From Pantoea sp. 18069 (lineage in GTDB: Bacteria > Pseudomonadota > Gammaproteobacteria > Burkholderiales > Burkholderiaceae_C), in assembly GCF_902706035.1 (NCBI RefSeq), contig NZ_CACSJA010000002.1:310001-374000 (forward strand): a DNA stretch of 64,000 bases, given 5' to 3'. Below, piece after piece: positions 24,791 to 34,702 of the stretch (positions are counted from its first letter, which is position 1; each line of letters starts with the position of its first letter). A model generated the notes under the pieces. That model was not told the DNA's origin and ran no database searches. It saw only the letters and a list, made by a program, of their open reading frames with translations. The position numbers and the translations under genes were made by a program.

Positions 24791-25171
24791 TTACCCCGGC
24801 AGCAGCGCCAGCACTTTCTCGGGCGGACGGCACAGCGCCGCGCCGCGCGGCGTGACCACGATGGGCCGGTTGAGCAGCACCGGGTGGGCCGCGACGGCGG
24901 CGATCAGTTCGGCGTCGCCGATCGCCGGGCCGTCGAGCTGCAGTTCGGCGTAGACCGCCTCCTTGCTGCGCAGCAGATCGCGCACCGGTACACCGAGCTG
25001 GGCGATGAGCGCCGTGAGCGCGGCCGCATCCAGCGGCTCGGCGATGTAATCGACGATCTGCGGCGCTATGCCGCGCTCGCGGATCAGCGCCAGCGCGCCG
25101 CGCGAATTGCTGCAGCGGCTGTTATGGTAGATCGTGACCGGGAAGTCTGGGGTGGAAAGTGTCTGGCTCAT
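24791..25171 (-). CDS. arsC: ArsC-family (glutaredoxin-coupled) reductase
   Basis: This 126-residue protein has the thioredoxin-like ArsC fold. The catalytic cysteine is in IYHNSRCSNSRGAL (Cys20), and the oxyanion-binding arginine is in LLNRPIVVTPRGAALCRPPE. This matches glutaredoxin-dependent arsenate reductases. No ars operon genes (arsR, arsB, acr3) lie beside it, so a role outside arsenic resistance (Spx/YffB-like) cannot be excluded. Located 19-25 bp from the iron permease start region on the same strand. Confidence 0.85.
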   Translation of the reverse strand: MSQTLSTPDFPVTIYHNSRCSNSRGALALIRERGIAPQIVDYIAEPLDAAALTALIAQLGVPVRDLLRSKEAVYAELQLDGPAIGDAELIAAVAAHPVLLNRPIVVTPRGAALCRPPEKVLALLPG

Positions 25172-25195
25172 GGGCCCCAGTTTACCCAGCGCCGC

Positions 25196-26821
25196 CTACT
25201 TCGAGCGCAGCGTGCGGCTGAGCATGATCACCGGCACCAACCCCACGGCCACCAGCGCCAGCGAAGGCAGCGCGGCTTCGCCCAGGCGTTCGTCGCGCGC
25301 GAGCTGGTAGGCGACCACGGCCAGCGTGTCGCTGTTGAACGGGCGCAGCACCATGGTCGCGGGCAGCTCCTTCATCACATCGACAAACACCAGCAGCGCC
25401 GCCGCGGCCGTCGAGCGCTTGAGCAGCGGCCAGTGCACGCGCGCCATCAGCCCCCAGCTGCGCGTGCCCAGCATGCGCGCCGAATCATCGAAGCTCACGG
25501 GGATGCGCGCGTAGCCGCTTTGCATGGACTGCAGCGCCACGGCGCAAAAGCGCACGAGATACGCCCAGACAATGCCCACCGCCGTCGCCGTGACCAGCGA
25601 GGCCAGGCCCCAGTCGGGCACAGCCGCCTGCAGCCAGCCCACGGGCAGCAGCAGCCCGACGACGATCACCGCGCCGGGCACGGCATAGCCCAGGCTCGCG
25701 AGCTGCACCACGCCGCGCGTGAGCGCATCCGGGCGGCGGCGCACCGCGAACGCCAGCGCCAGCGCAATCGCCACCGCCAGCACCGCGGTGATTCCGCCCA
25801 GGCGCACGCTGTTCCAGGCCCACTCGAGAAAACGTGACCAGGGCAGCACCGACCAGTCGGCCGCGAGTGGCCGCAGCATGAACACCACGGGTGCGACGAA
25901 ACCTATCAAGACCGGCAACAGGCAGACCAGCCAGGCCGCGCCGCAATGCCAGCCACGCAGGCGCAGGGGCTGGGCTTCGGCCGATCCCGCGCGGCCCACG
26001 CTATTTGTGACGAAACGCATGCGGCGCTGGGCGCGCACTTCGATCTGCAGCAACACCGCCACCAGCACCAGCAGGAAGGTCGCGAGCTGGGCCGCGGCAA
26101 TGCGGTTGTCCATCGACAGCCAGGCCTTGTAGATGCCGGTGGTGAAGGTCTGGATGCCGAAATAGCTGGCCACGCCGAAATCGGCCAGCGTTTCCATCAC
26201 CACCAGCGCCACGCCCGCGGCCACGGCCGGGCGCGCGAGCGGCAGCGCCACGGCGGTGATGCGTCGCGAAAGCGGCGCGCCCAGCAGCCGCGCGGCTTCC
26301 ATCAGATGCGCCGCGCGCTCGCCCAGCGCCGTGCGCGCGAGCAGGTAGACATAGGGATAGAGCGAAAAGACGAACACCCAGACCGCGCCGCCGAGGCTGC
26401 GCACTTCGGGCAGCAAGCGGCCTTCGAGGCCATAGGTCTCGCGCAGCCAGACCTGCAGCGGGCCGCTGAACTGCAGGAAGTCGGTATAGGCATAGGCCGT
26501 GACATAGGCCGGCATGGCCAGCGGCAGCAGCAGCAGCCATTCGAGCGTGCGCCGCCCGGTGAAATCGAACAGCGTCACCGTGGCCGCGGCCACCGTGCCG
26601 ACCACGGCCGCGCCCAGCGCCACCATCAGGCCCAGCCAGACCGTGGTCCAGACATAGCCGGGCAGCACCGTGGACGCCATTTCGCGCAGGATGGGCCCGG
26701 CCTGGGTATCGCCGCTGCCCCAGGGCAGCCAGGCCGCGAACACGGCCAGCACCGGCAAGGTGAGCAGCAACGCCAGCAGGATCAGGGGCAGGGAACGACA
26801 GGCGTAAGTGATGCGGCGCAA
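25196..26821 (-). CDS. fbpB: Ferric-iron-type ABC transporter permease (FbpB-like)
   Basis: This 541-residue fused permease has two six-helix halves, each with a cytoplasmic EAA-type loop (EAARLLGAPLSRRITAVALP in the first; DDSARMLGTRSWGLMARVHWP in the second). This is the layout of FbpB/AfuB/SfuB permeases for Fe3+ and related ions. It is divergent from the ATPase gene fbpC over a 133-bp region with a Fur-like palindrome. No periplasmic binding-protein gene is present in the window. Confidence 0.9.
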   Translation of the reverse strand: MRRITYACRSLPLILLALLLTLPVLAVFAAWLPWGSGDTQAGPILREMASTVLPGYVWTTVWLGLMVALGAAVVGTVAAATVTLFDFTGRRTLEWLLLLPLAMPAYVTAYAYTDFLQFSGPLQVWLRETYGLEGRLLPEVRSLGGAVWVFVFSLYPYVYLLARTALGERAAHLMEAARLLGAPLSRRITAVALPLARPAVAAGVALVVMETLADFGVASYFGIQTFTTGIYKAWLSMDNRIAAAQLATFLLVLVAVLLQIEVRAQRRMRFVTNSVGRAGSAEAQPLRLRGWHCGAAWLVCLLPVLIGFVAPVVFMLRPLAADWSVLPWSRFLEWAWNSVRLGGITAVLAVAIALALAFAVRRRPDALTRGVVQLASLGYAVPGAVIVVGLLLPVGWLQAAVPDWGLASLVTATAVGIVWAYLVRFCAVALQSMQSGYARIPVSFDDSARMLGTRSWGLMARVHWPLLKRSTAAAALLVFVDVMKELPATMVLRPFNSDTLAVVAYQLARDERLGEAALPSLALVAVGLVPVIMLSRTLRSK

Positions 26822-26911
26822 GATGGAGCTCGGCTGGGGGGAAGAAAGCGCAGGAGGTGCGACCCGTGTCCAGCCAGCGCATCAGGCATGCGACGGCCAG
26901 GGCCTCTCGTA

Positions 26912-26934
26912 CAAATGCGAATTCTAAGCATTTG
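26912..26934. promoter_or_regulatory. Fur-like palindrome between fbpB and fbpC
   Basis: CAAATGC and GCATTTG form a perfect 7-bp inverted repeat with a 9-bp AT-rich centre. The core matches 9 of the 14 fixed positions of the Fur 7-1-7 consensus. The position between divergent iron-transport genes supports iron regulation. TACAAT at 26943-26948 is a possible -10 for fbpC, only 7 bp before its ATG. Confidence 0.5.
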
Positions 26935-26954
26935 CACCGCCCTACAATCAAGGA

Positions 26955-28019
26955 ATGTTTCTCAAGGTCTCCCAACTCGGGGTGCGCTATGCCGGCCGCC
27001 CGCAGGCCGCCGTCCAAGGCGTTTCACTGAACCTGAACGCCGGTGACATCGGCGTGCTGATCGGCCCCTCCGGCTGCGGCAAGACCACCTTGCTGCGCGC
27101 CGTGGCCGGGCTCGAGCCCGTGAGCAGCGGCGAAATCCGCCTGCAGGACCAGATCGTGGGCAGCGCCACGGTCTCGCTGCCGCCCGAGCAGCGGCGCATC
27201 GGCATGGTGTTCCAGGACTACGCGCTGTTCCCGCACCTGAGCGTGGGCGCGAATGTGGCGTTCGGCATCCATGCGCTGCGCAAGAGCGAACAGGCGGCGC
27301 GCGTGGCCGAGGTGCTGACCCTGGTCGGCCTTGAAGGCAGCGCCGGGCGCTTTCCGCACGAGCTGTCGGGCGGGCAGCAGCAGCGCGTGGCGCTGGCACG
27401 CGCGCTCGCGCCGCGCCCGCAGCTGATGCTGCTGGACGAGCCGTTTTCCAACCTCGACGTCGACCTGCGCGAGCGGCTCGCGCACGAAGTGCGCACTATC
27501 CTCAAGGCCGCGGGCGCGACCGCGCTGTTCGTGACCCACGACCAGCTCGAAGCGTTTGCCATCGGCGACATGATCGGCGTGATGAACCACGGCGAGCTGC
27601 ACCAATGGGACGACGCCTACACGCTCTACCACCGGCCGGCGACGCGCTTCGTCGCCGACTTCATCGGCCATGGCGTGTTCCTGCCCGCGCGCCTGGTGAT
27701 GCGCGAGAGCGGCGTGGTCGCGCAGACACCGCTGGGCGAACTCCGCGACCTGGCCGAATGCCCGCTGCCCGCGAGCTACCCCGACGGCGAATGCGATGTG
27801 CTGCTGCGCGCCGATGACGTGGTGCACGTCGACGACGCCCCGGTCAAGGCGCAGATCGTGCGCAAGTCATTTCGCGGCTCGGAATTCCTCTACACCATGC
27901 GCCTGGCCAGCGGCCAGACGGTGATGGCCCATGTGCCCAGCCACCATAACCATGAGATAGGCGAATGGGTGGGGATGGCGCTGGCGATGGAGCATGTGGT
28001 GGCGTTTCCGAGGGAATAG
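26955..28019 (+). CDS. fbpC: Ferric-iron-type ABC transporter ATPase (FbpC-like)
   Basis: This 354-residue ATPase has Walker A GPSGCGKTT (about 38-46), Q-loop FQDYALFPHLS, signature LSGGQQQR, Walker B LMLLDEPFSNLD and the switch His in VTHDQLEA. The C-terminal 120 residues form a TOBE-like regulatory domain, as in FbpC/PotA/MalK-type ATPases. With the divergent permease it should make an Fe3+ importer. A start at 26955 leaves almost no leader if the TACAAT box is its -10, so the transcript may be nearly leaderless. Confidence 0.9.
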   Translation: MFLKVSQLGVRYAGRPQAAVQGVSLNLNAGDIGVLIGPSGCGKTTLLRAVAGLEPVSSGEIRLQDQIVGSATVSLPPEQRRIGMVFQDYALFPHLSVGANVAFGIHALRKSEQAARVAEVLTLVGLEGSAGRFPHELSGGQQQRVALARALAPRPQLMLLDEPFSNLDVDLRERLAHEVRTILKAAGATALFVTHDQLEAFAIGDMIGVMNHGELHQWDDAYTLYHRPATRFVADFIGHGVFLPARLVMRESGVVAQTPLGELRDLAECPLPASYPDGECDVLLRADDVVHVDDAPVKAQIVRKSFRGSEFLYTMRLASGQTVMAHVPSHHNHEIGEWVGMALAMEHVVAFPRE

Positions 28020-28382
28020 AACGAAACATCCTTTGCATGGAGCGCGGCGTTTACGCCCCCGCGAAGCTATCCCGCTTCGCCCTTCTGACTGCGCCTGGCG
28101 CGCGCAGGGCCCGGGCTGGCAGGTGTGCCGAAGGACACACCTGCTTCGTTGACTAACTCGCCGCGGTTGTTCGAGCGCAGCGCCGAAGGCGCGTAGCGAG
28201 TTCCGCGGCGCAGCCCGGGACCGAGCACGGCAGGTTGCCCGCAGCGCAGCGGAGGGTCGCAGACAGCAGGGCTCGCCTTTCTTTTGGGTACTTTTCTTTG
28301 GCGAAGCAAAGAAAAGTACCTCGGCTGCCGGGCCGAGACCCGGCTCCTGCCCGCAGGCAAGCCACTGCGGGGTGAACAGACC
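28020..28382. repeat. Intergenic region with palindromic elements
   Basis: The 363 bp between convergent fbpC and the amino-acid ABC ATPase gene have no credible ORF. They hold a hairpin CAGGTGTG/CACACCTG (28120-28143) and a 14-bp perfect inverted repeat GGTACTTTTCTTTG/CAAAGAAAAGTACC with centre GCGAAG (28287-28320). The second resembles a palindrome I have often seen between genes of beta- and gammaproteobacteria, so it is probably a dispersed (REP-like) element and may end transcription from both sides. Confidence 0.6.
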
Positions 28383-29147
<765 letters not shown>

Positions 29148-29159
29148 GCAGCTCTTCTT

Positions 29160-30266
29160 TCAACGGGCCAGGCCGCGTGCATGCCGCTGCTCGACCCACA
29201 GGCTGTAGCGTGACATGGCCGCGCAGACCACAAAATAGATCGCGGTGATGAACAGGTAGCCCTCCACCATGAAAGGGCGCCAGACCGGGTCGCCGCTGAG
29301 CGCCAGGCCCAGCGATCCGGTCAGCTCGTAAAGGCTCACGATGGTGATCAGCGAGCTGTCCTTGAAGATCGAGATGAAGCTGTTCATCAGCCCCGGCACC
29401 ACGGCGCCCAGCGCCTGGGGCAGCACCACCAGGCGCTGCGTCTGCCACCAGGTCAGGCCAATGCTGTCCGCAGCCTCGAGCTGGCCCTGGGGCACGGACT
29501 GCAGGCCCGCGCGCACGGTCTCGGCAAGATAAGCGGCGGCAAACAACGAAATGCCCAGCAGCACGCGCAGCAGCACATCGGGCGTCGCGCCCACGGGCAG
29601 GAACAGCGGGAACAGGAAGCTCGCCATGAACAGCACGGAAATCAAGGGCACGCCGCGCACCAGTTCGATGAACAGCGCGCTCAGGCCACGGATCGCAGGC
29701 ATGCGCGAACGCCTGCCCAGCGCGAGCAGCACGGCCAGCGGGCAGGCCAGCACGATGGACAGCGTGGTCAGCATCAGCGTCAGCGGCAGCCCCCCCCAGC
29801 GCTCGGTCGGCACACGCGTCAGGCCGGCGACGCCGCCCAGCATCAGCGCAAAGAACACGGCCCAGACCAGCACCCAGGCGAGCACCAGCCAGCGCGTCCA
29901 GAAAAGGCGCACGCCGCTGGCGATCACCAGCGCCAGCAGCAGCCCGGTCGCGAGCAGCGGCCGCCATTGTTCTTCGAGCGGGTAGCGGCCCAGCAGGATC
30001 AGCCGGTGTTTTTCGGTGACCACGCCCCAGCAGGCGCCGATGCCGCGCGCGGCCTGGCAGGCGTCGGCGTCGGCCTGCCAGACGGCGCGCCACAGCAGCC
30101 AGTCGAGCGCGCCGGGCAGCGCCCACAGCGCCCAGGCCAGCAGCGCCAGCGTGGTCAGCGCGCTGACCCAGCTGCCGAACAGCTCGCGCCGCACCCAGGC
30201 GCGCAGCCCGCCGACACTGGGCGGTGCCGCGCGTGCCGCAACAGGAGGTGTTTGCAGCATGCTCAT
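29160..30266 (-). CDS. aapM: Polar amino-acid ABC transporter permease (AapM-like)
   Basis: This 368-residue permease has a long N-terminal part with extra helices, then the HisM-type core. EAA motif: GQLEAADSIGLTWWQTQRLVVLPQAL. The preceding segment ELVRGVPLISVLFMASFLFPLF is typical of AapM. Its start overlaps the end of the aapQ gene by ATGA, showing translational coupling. Confidence 0.92.
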   Translation of the reverse strand: MSMLQTPPVAARAAPPSVGGLRAWVRRELFGSWVSALTTLALLAWALWALPGALDWLLWRAVWQADADACQAARGIGACWGVVTEKHRLILLGRYPLEEQWRPLLATGLLLALVIASGVRLFWTRWLVLAWVLVWAVFFALMLGGVAGLTRVPTERWGGLPLTLMLTTLSIVLACPLAVLLALGRRSRMPAIRGLSALFIELVRGVPLISVLFMASFLFPLFLPVGATPDVLLRVLLGISLFAAAYLAETVRAGLQSVPQGQLEAADSIGLTWWQTQRLVVLPQALGAVVPGLMNSFISIFKDSSLITIVSLYELTGSLGLALSGDPVWRPFMVEGYLFITAIYFVVCAAMSRYSLWVEQRHARGLAR

Positions 30267-31309
30267 GGCTCCTGCCGCGCCAGGTCACGGTGGTCGAGCC
30301 GGCTCATCAGCAGCGCCGTCGCCAGCGACAGCGTCAGATAGACCAGCATCACGATGGCAATGCATTCGAGCGCGCGGCCGGTCTGATTGAGGCTGGTGTT
30401 GGCGATCGACACCAGGTCGGGGTAGCCCACGGCCACGGCCAGCGAGGAATTCTTGGTCAGGTTCAGGTACTGGTTGGTCAGCGGCGGCGCCATCACGCGC
30501 AGCGCCTGCGGCCCGGTGACCAGGCGCAGCGTCTGCCAGCGGCTCAGCGCAATGCTTTGCGCGGCCTCGATCTGGCCGCGCGGCACGGACGCAATGCCGG
30601 CGCGCACCACTTCAGCGACAAAGGCCGCGGTGTAGAACGTCAGGCCGGCGAGCACGGCCAGGAACTCGGGCGACAGCGCGGCGCCGCCGTCGATCGCAAA
30701 GCCGTCGATCACCGGCACGCTCCAGTGCCAGCCATCCGCGCCGTGCTGCGCAAACGGCAGTATCAGCCCCGACTTGCTCAGGAAAATCCCTTCGCCCCAG
30801 GACCAGGCTTCGGTCGTGTCGGGCAGGTATTCGACCAGCAGCAGGTACCAGACCAGCAGTTGCACCAGCAGCGGCACATTGCGAAACAGCTCGACATAGC
30901 CGCGGCACAGCGCGCGCACCGGCAGGTTGCGCGAAAAGCGCCCCACTCCTATGAGCGCGCCCAGCAGCGTGCACAGCACCACGCCCGCGAAGGCCACGCG
31001 CAGCGTGTTGAGCAGGCCGACGAGAAACGCGCGCCAGTAGGTGTCGGTGGATTCGAAGGCTATCGGCTGTTCGCCGATATCGAAGCCCGCGGTCTGGCCG
31101 AGAAAATCCCAGCCGCTCTGGATGCCGCGCGCGGCCATGTTGACCTGGGTGTTGTGCACCAGCCAGCCGACCAGCGCGGCGACTCCCAGCACGGCCAGCA
31201 GTTGCCACAGCCGTGCGCGCGTGGCCGGGTGGTGCCAGGACCAGCCCGGCCGGGGCCGGGGCGGCGCGGGCCGCGCGGGGATCAGGGAGTCCTGGCGCTC
31301 AACGCTCAT
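30263..31309 (-). CDS. aapQ: Polar amino-acid ABC transporter permease (AapQ-like)
   Basis: This 348-residue permease uses ATG 31309, which overlaps the aapJ stop (ATGA); longer in-frame sequence upstream lies inside aapJ and is not coding. The HisM-type core carries YVELFRNVPLLVQLLVWYLL and the EAA motif GQIEAAQSIALSRWQTLRLV. A long periplasmic loop separates the early helices, as in AapQ. It pairs with AapM to form the channel. Confidence 0.92.
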   Translation of the reverse strand: MSVERQDSLIPARPAPPRPRPGWSWHHPATRARLWQLLAVLGVAALVGWLVHNTQVNMAARGIQSGWDFLGQTAGFDIGEQPIAFESTDTYWRAFLVGLLNTLRVAFAGVVLCTLLGALIGVGRFSRNLPVRALCRGYVELFRNVPLLVQLLVWYLLLVEYLPDTTEAWSWGEGIFLSKSGLILPFAQHGADGWHWSVPVIDGFAIDGGAALSPEFLAVLAGLTFYTAAFVAEVVRAGIASVPRGQIEAAQSIALSRWQTLRLVTGPQALRVMAPPLTNQYLNLTKNSSLAVAVGYPDLVSIANTSLNQTGRALECIAIVMLVYLTLSLATALLMSRLDHRDLARQEP

Positions 31310-32325
31310 CGCACCGGCAAGGCGTACATCAGGCCGCCATCGGTCCAGAGCTTGTTCTTGCCCCGGGCCAGGCCCACAGGCGTCTTCTCGCCGACGTTGC
31401 GCTCGTAGATCTCGCCGTAGTTGCCCACGGCCTTGATCGCGCGCACCAGCCATTCCTTGTCCAGGCCCAGCAGCTTGCCTGTGTCCTCGGTCTTGCCCAG
31501 CAGGCGGCCAACGACGGGGTCGGTGGTGTCGACCTTGAGCTTGTCCACATTCGCCTGGGTGATGCCGTTCTCCTCGGCTTCGACCAGGCCGTGCACGACC
31601 CAGCGCACCACGGCCAGCCACTCGTCATCGCCGCGGCGCACCAGCGGGCCCAGCGGCTCCTTGGAAATCAGGTCCGTGAGAATGACGTGTTCCTTGGAGT
31701 CCTTGGCTTCCTTGGCGCGCACCGAGGCCAGGCCCGAGGCATCGGTCGTGTAGGCCTGGCAGCGGCCCGCGAAATACGCGGCATTGGCGGCATCGAACTT
31801 GTCGAACACCACGGGCTTGAGGTTGAGATTGTGGATGCGCGAGAAGTCGGTCATGTTCTTCTCGGAGGTCGTGCCCGACTGCACGCAGACCGTCGCGCCC
31901 TTGAGCTGCCTGGCGCTTTGCACCTTGGTCTTGGCCGGCACCATGAAGCCCTGGCCGTCATAGAACACCACGGCGGTGAACGCCAGGCCCATCGAGGCGT
32001 CGCGCGTGAGCGTGACCGAGGTATTGCGCGACAGCACATCGACTTCGCCCGACTGCAGCGCGGTGAAGCGCTGCTGCGAGGCCAGCGGCACCCACTTGAC
32101 CTTGTTCGCATCGCCCAGCAGCGCCGCGGCAATGGCCTTGCCCACGTCCACATCAAGGCCGCTCCACCGGCCCTGGCTGTCCGCGGCCGAGAAGCCCGGC
32201 ACGCCACTGCTGATGCCTATGCTGATCTGGTCACGCTGCTTGATGGTGTCTAGCGTCTTGCCCGCATGGGCCGTAGTCACCCCGGCCAGAGCCAGGGCCA
32301 GCAGGGAAAAACGGGAAATTTTCAT
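31306..32325 (-). CDS. aapJ: Amino-acid ABC transporter binding protein (AapJ-like)
   Basis: This 339-residue periplasmic binding protein has a signal peptide (MKISRFSLLALALAGVTTAHA, cut after AHA). The cluster-3 amino-acid-binding fold shows GRWSGLDVDVGKAIAAALLG, later DVLSRNTSVTLTRD and ATVCVQSGTTSEKN. The size and order match the general L-amino-acid system Aap. The 127 bp upstream hold the operon promoter region; no clear operator is visible. Confidence 0.92.
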   Translation of the reverse strand: MKISRFSLLALALAGVTTAHAGKTLDTIKQRDQISIGISSGVPGFSAADSQGRWSGLDVDVGKAIAAALLGDANKVKWVPLASQQRFTALQSGEVDVLSRNTSVTLTRDASMGLAFTAVVFYDGQGFMVPAKTKVQSARQLKGATVCVQSGTTSEKNMTDFSRIHNLNLKPVVFDKFDAANAAYFAGRCQAYTTDASGLASVRAKEAKDSKEHVILTDLISKEPLGPLVRRGDDEWLAVVRWVVHGLVEAEENGITQANVDKLKVDTTDPVVGRLLGKTEDTGKLLGLDKEWLVRAIKAVGNYGEIYERNVGEKTPVGLARGKNKLWTDGGLMYALPVR

Positions 32326-32452
32326 GGATCCACCTGTAGCTGTGATGTGAAAAAGCCGAGCGCGCAGGGTAACGCATGTGCTGCGCGCTGCGCTGGGTCT
32401 TCAAACCTGTAGGTTATCGCGGTTTTCGGCAATGCCCATGCGCGAAAAACGA

Positions 32453-33208
32453 CTAAGCGCGCCGGAGACGGTCGACTTCGGCTTGCAAGTCGCGTGCCCA
32501 GGTGCGCCGGTCGCGGCCTTCGGCGGTCTGCTGTTCGCCATAGCCTACGCGCGCAATGATCGCGGGCGCGCTGAGCGTGCGCCATACGGAAGTCCACAGC
32601 GGCGTGTCGCCCGCATAGATCGGTGCTTCGCTGTCCTCGCCCGTGGCCGGGTCGATGAAGCGCAGGCCCAGCGGCTGCACGGGCGCGCCGGACTGCAGCG
32701 CGGCTTCGATCAGGTTGGCGCGAAACGGCAGCATTTCGCGGCCTTCGCCGGTCGTGCCTTCGGGGAACACGGCGAGCACATCGCGCTGCGCCAGCGCCTG
32801 GGCCATGACGTTCACCAGGCGCAGCGTGTCGCGGCGCGAGTTGCGATCGATATAGAGCGTGCCCGCGGCGCGCGCCAGCGTGCCCAGCACCGGCCAGGAC
32901 GCGACGTCGGACTTGGAAATGAAGCGGCAGTGGCGCGCCGCATGCAGCACCGGGATGTCCAGCCACGACAGGTGGTTGGCGACCAGCAGCACCGGGCCGT
33001 TGACGGGCGGCGTGCCGTGCACCTGCAGCTCCACGCCCACGCGCGGCAGCAGGCCGCGCGCCCAGGCCTGGACATGGGCATTGCGCTGCGCCACCGACAG
33101 GCGCGGAAAGCGCCAGAAGATGGTCCACAGCCCGTGCAGCAGGTGGGCTGTAAGGCGCAGCAGGCGTGCGCCGGCGCGGCCGCGCCGCACCCAGATTTGC
33201 TCAGCCAC
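32453..33208 (-). CDS. plsC: 1-acyl-sn-glycerol-3-phosphate acyltransferase (PlsC)
   Basis: This enzyme makes phosphatidic acid by acylating lysophosphatidic acid at the inner membrane. The 251-residue protein has the HX4D motif NHLSWLD, a glycerophosphate-binding FPEGTTG and an N-terminal hydrophobic segment (LTAHLLHGLWTIFW). The proposed start is GTG 33208, overlapping the pyrC-like stop by 8 bp (translational coupling). Longer in-frame sequence upstream lies inside the pyrC-like gene and is not coding. Confidence 0.88.
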   Translation of the reverse strand: MAEQIWVRRGRAGARLLRLTAHLLHGLWTIFWRFPRLSVAQRNAHVQAWARGLLPRVGVELQVHGTPPVNGPVLLVANHLSWLDIPVLHAARHCRFISKSDVASWPVLGTLARAAGTLYIDRNSRRDTLRLVNVMAQALAQRDVLAVFPEGTTGEGREMLPFRANLIEAALQSGAPVQPLGLRFIDPATGEDSEAPIYAGDTPLWTSVWRTLSAPAIIARVGYGEQQTAEGRDRRTWARDLQAEVDRLRRA

Positions 33209-34496
33209 GCTCGAAGGCAATGCGCCCCGCGACCAGCGTGCAGCGCACGCGGGCCGGCAGCTCGTAGCCGCCAAACGGCGTGCACTTGCCCTGGCTGACC
33301 AGCGCGTCGGGCGTGACTTTCCAGTGGCTTTCGGGGTCGACGATGCACAGGTCGGCCGCGCCGCCGACCTGCAGCTGGCCGATCTGCGACTGCAACTCGC
33401 CCAGCGCCGTGCCCAGCACGCGCGCGGGCGCGGCCGTGACGACTTCGATCGCGCGCGCCAGGGGAACCTCTTGCGCCTGCGACCACTTGACGGCCAGCGA
33501 CAGCAGCAGCTCGACGCCGGTCGCGCCGGGTTCGGCTTCGGCAAACGGCAGCACCTTGGCGTCGTCATCGACGGGCGTGTGATCGGACACCAGCGCGTCT
33601 ATCGTGCCGTCGGCCAGCGCAGCCGACAGCGCGTCGCGGTCGCGCTGCTGGCGCAGCGGCGGGTTCAGGCGCGCGCTGCTGTCGAAGTAGCCGATGTCGG
33701 TATCGGTCAGGTGCAGCGAATTGATGCTCACGTCGGCCGTGATGCTCAGGCCTTCGGCCTTGGCGCGGCGCACCAACTCGACGCCCGCGGCGCTCGACAG
33801 CCGGCACAGGTGCACGCGCGCCGCGGTGCCGCGGATCAGCTCGAAAATCGTGTGCAGCGCAATCGTCTCGGCCGCCACGGGCACGCCCGACAAGCCCATG
33901 CGCGTGGCCAGCGGGCCGCTCGCGGCCACGCCCTTGCCCAGGTGCATTTCCTGCGGGCGCAGCCAGACCGTGTAGCCATAGGTGGCGGCGTACTGCAGCG
34001 CGCGCTGCAGCGTCTGCGTGCTGGCCAGCGACACATCGGCCTGGCCAAAGCCCACGCAGCCCGACCCGGTCAGCTCGTTCATTTCGGTCAGCACTTCGCC
34101 GGCCAGGCCGCGCGTGAGCGCGCCCAGCGGGAACAATCTCGACTGGTTGAGCTTCTCGGCACGGAACTTGAGCATCTCGACCAGGCCCTGCTCGTCGAGC
34201 ACGGGGTCGGTGTCGGGCGGGCAGACCAGGCTGGTCACGCCGCCGGCGACGCTGGCCGCCATTTCGCTTTGCAGCATGCCTTCGTGTTCGTGGCCGGGCT
34301 CGCGCAGGCGCACGGCAAGGTCGACCAGGCCGGGCAGCACCCAGCAGCCCTTGGCGTCAATCACGCGGTCGGGCACGAAGCCCGCGGGCAGGGTGCCGAT
34401 CGCGGCAATGCTGGCCGCATCGACGGCGATGTCGCAGACCTGGTCAAAACCGCGAGCCGGGTCGATGACACGGCCGTTCTGGATCAGTAGTTTCAT
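33201..34496 (-). CDS. pyrX: Dihydroorotase-like protein lacking the metal site (PyrC'/PyrX)
   Basis: This 431-residue amidohydrolase is of the PyrC type, but the diagnostic metal-binding D-x-H-x-H before LREPG is replaced by DLAVRLREPG, so both histidines are gone. The later histidine-rich segment (usually TPHHL-like) reads SINSLHLTD. The C-terminal Asp in VSDHTP remains. In Pseudomonas, an inactive PyrC' of this sort is a structural partner of aspartate carbamoyltransferase PyrB. pyrB is the next gene upstream here (206-bp gap), so the same role is inferred. A true dihydroorotase should be encoded elsewhere. Confidence 0.88.
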   Translation of the reverse strand: MKLLIQNGRVIDPARGFDQVCDIAVDAASIAAIGTLPAGFVPDRVIDAKGCWVLPGLVDLAVRLREPGHEHEGMLQSEMAASVAGGVTSLVCPPDTDPVLDEQGLVEMLKFRAEKLNQSRLFPLGALTRGLAGEVLTEMNELTGSGCVGFGQADVSLASTQTLQRALQYAATYGYTVWLRPQEMHLGKGVAASGPLATRMGLSGVPVAAETIALHTIFELIRGTAARVHLCRLSSAAGVELVRRAKAEGLSITADVSINSLHLTDTDIGYFDSSARLNPPLRQQRDRDALSAALADGTIDALVSDHTPVDDDAKVLPFAEAEPGATGVELLLSLAVKWSQAQEVPLARAIEVVTAAPARVLGTALGELQSQIGQLQVGGAADLCIVDPESHWKVTPDALVSQGKCTPFGGYELPARVRCTLVAGRIAFERG

Positions 34497-34702
34497 ACTT
34501 CACACCCAATGCCCCGTCCGGTCACGGACGGCTAGCAAAAATTTCGAATCAATGATTGACAGCGCATGCGCGCAGCGTTTGAAACTGGCCTGCCCCAGCC
34601 TGGGGGCAGCGAGGAAGGGCCGCCCCGCACCGAGGCTGCCGTCCCCCTCCACCGAAGGATGAGAGGGGGAAGCGCCGCAGGCGCTCAGGGGGTGTTCCAT
34701 AT
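34497..34702. repeat. Hairpin-rich spacer between pyrB and pyrC'
   Basis: This 206-bp gap has no ORF of note. It contains CCCCCTC/GAGGGGG (34643-34669) and AGCGCC-GCA-GGCGCT (34671-34685). On the minus strand these lie directly after the pyrB stop, so they could partly terminate pyrB transcripts. The sequence style resembles a repeat often found between Comamonadaceae genes. Confidence 0.45.

Noticed and set aside
24791..25171. An arsenic resistance operon.
   Set aside because: Only an ArsC-like gene is present; no ars regulator or pump lies beside it.
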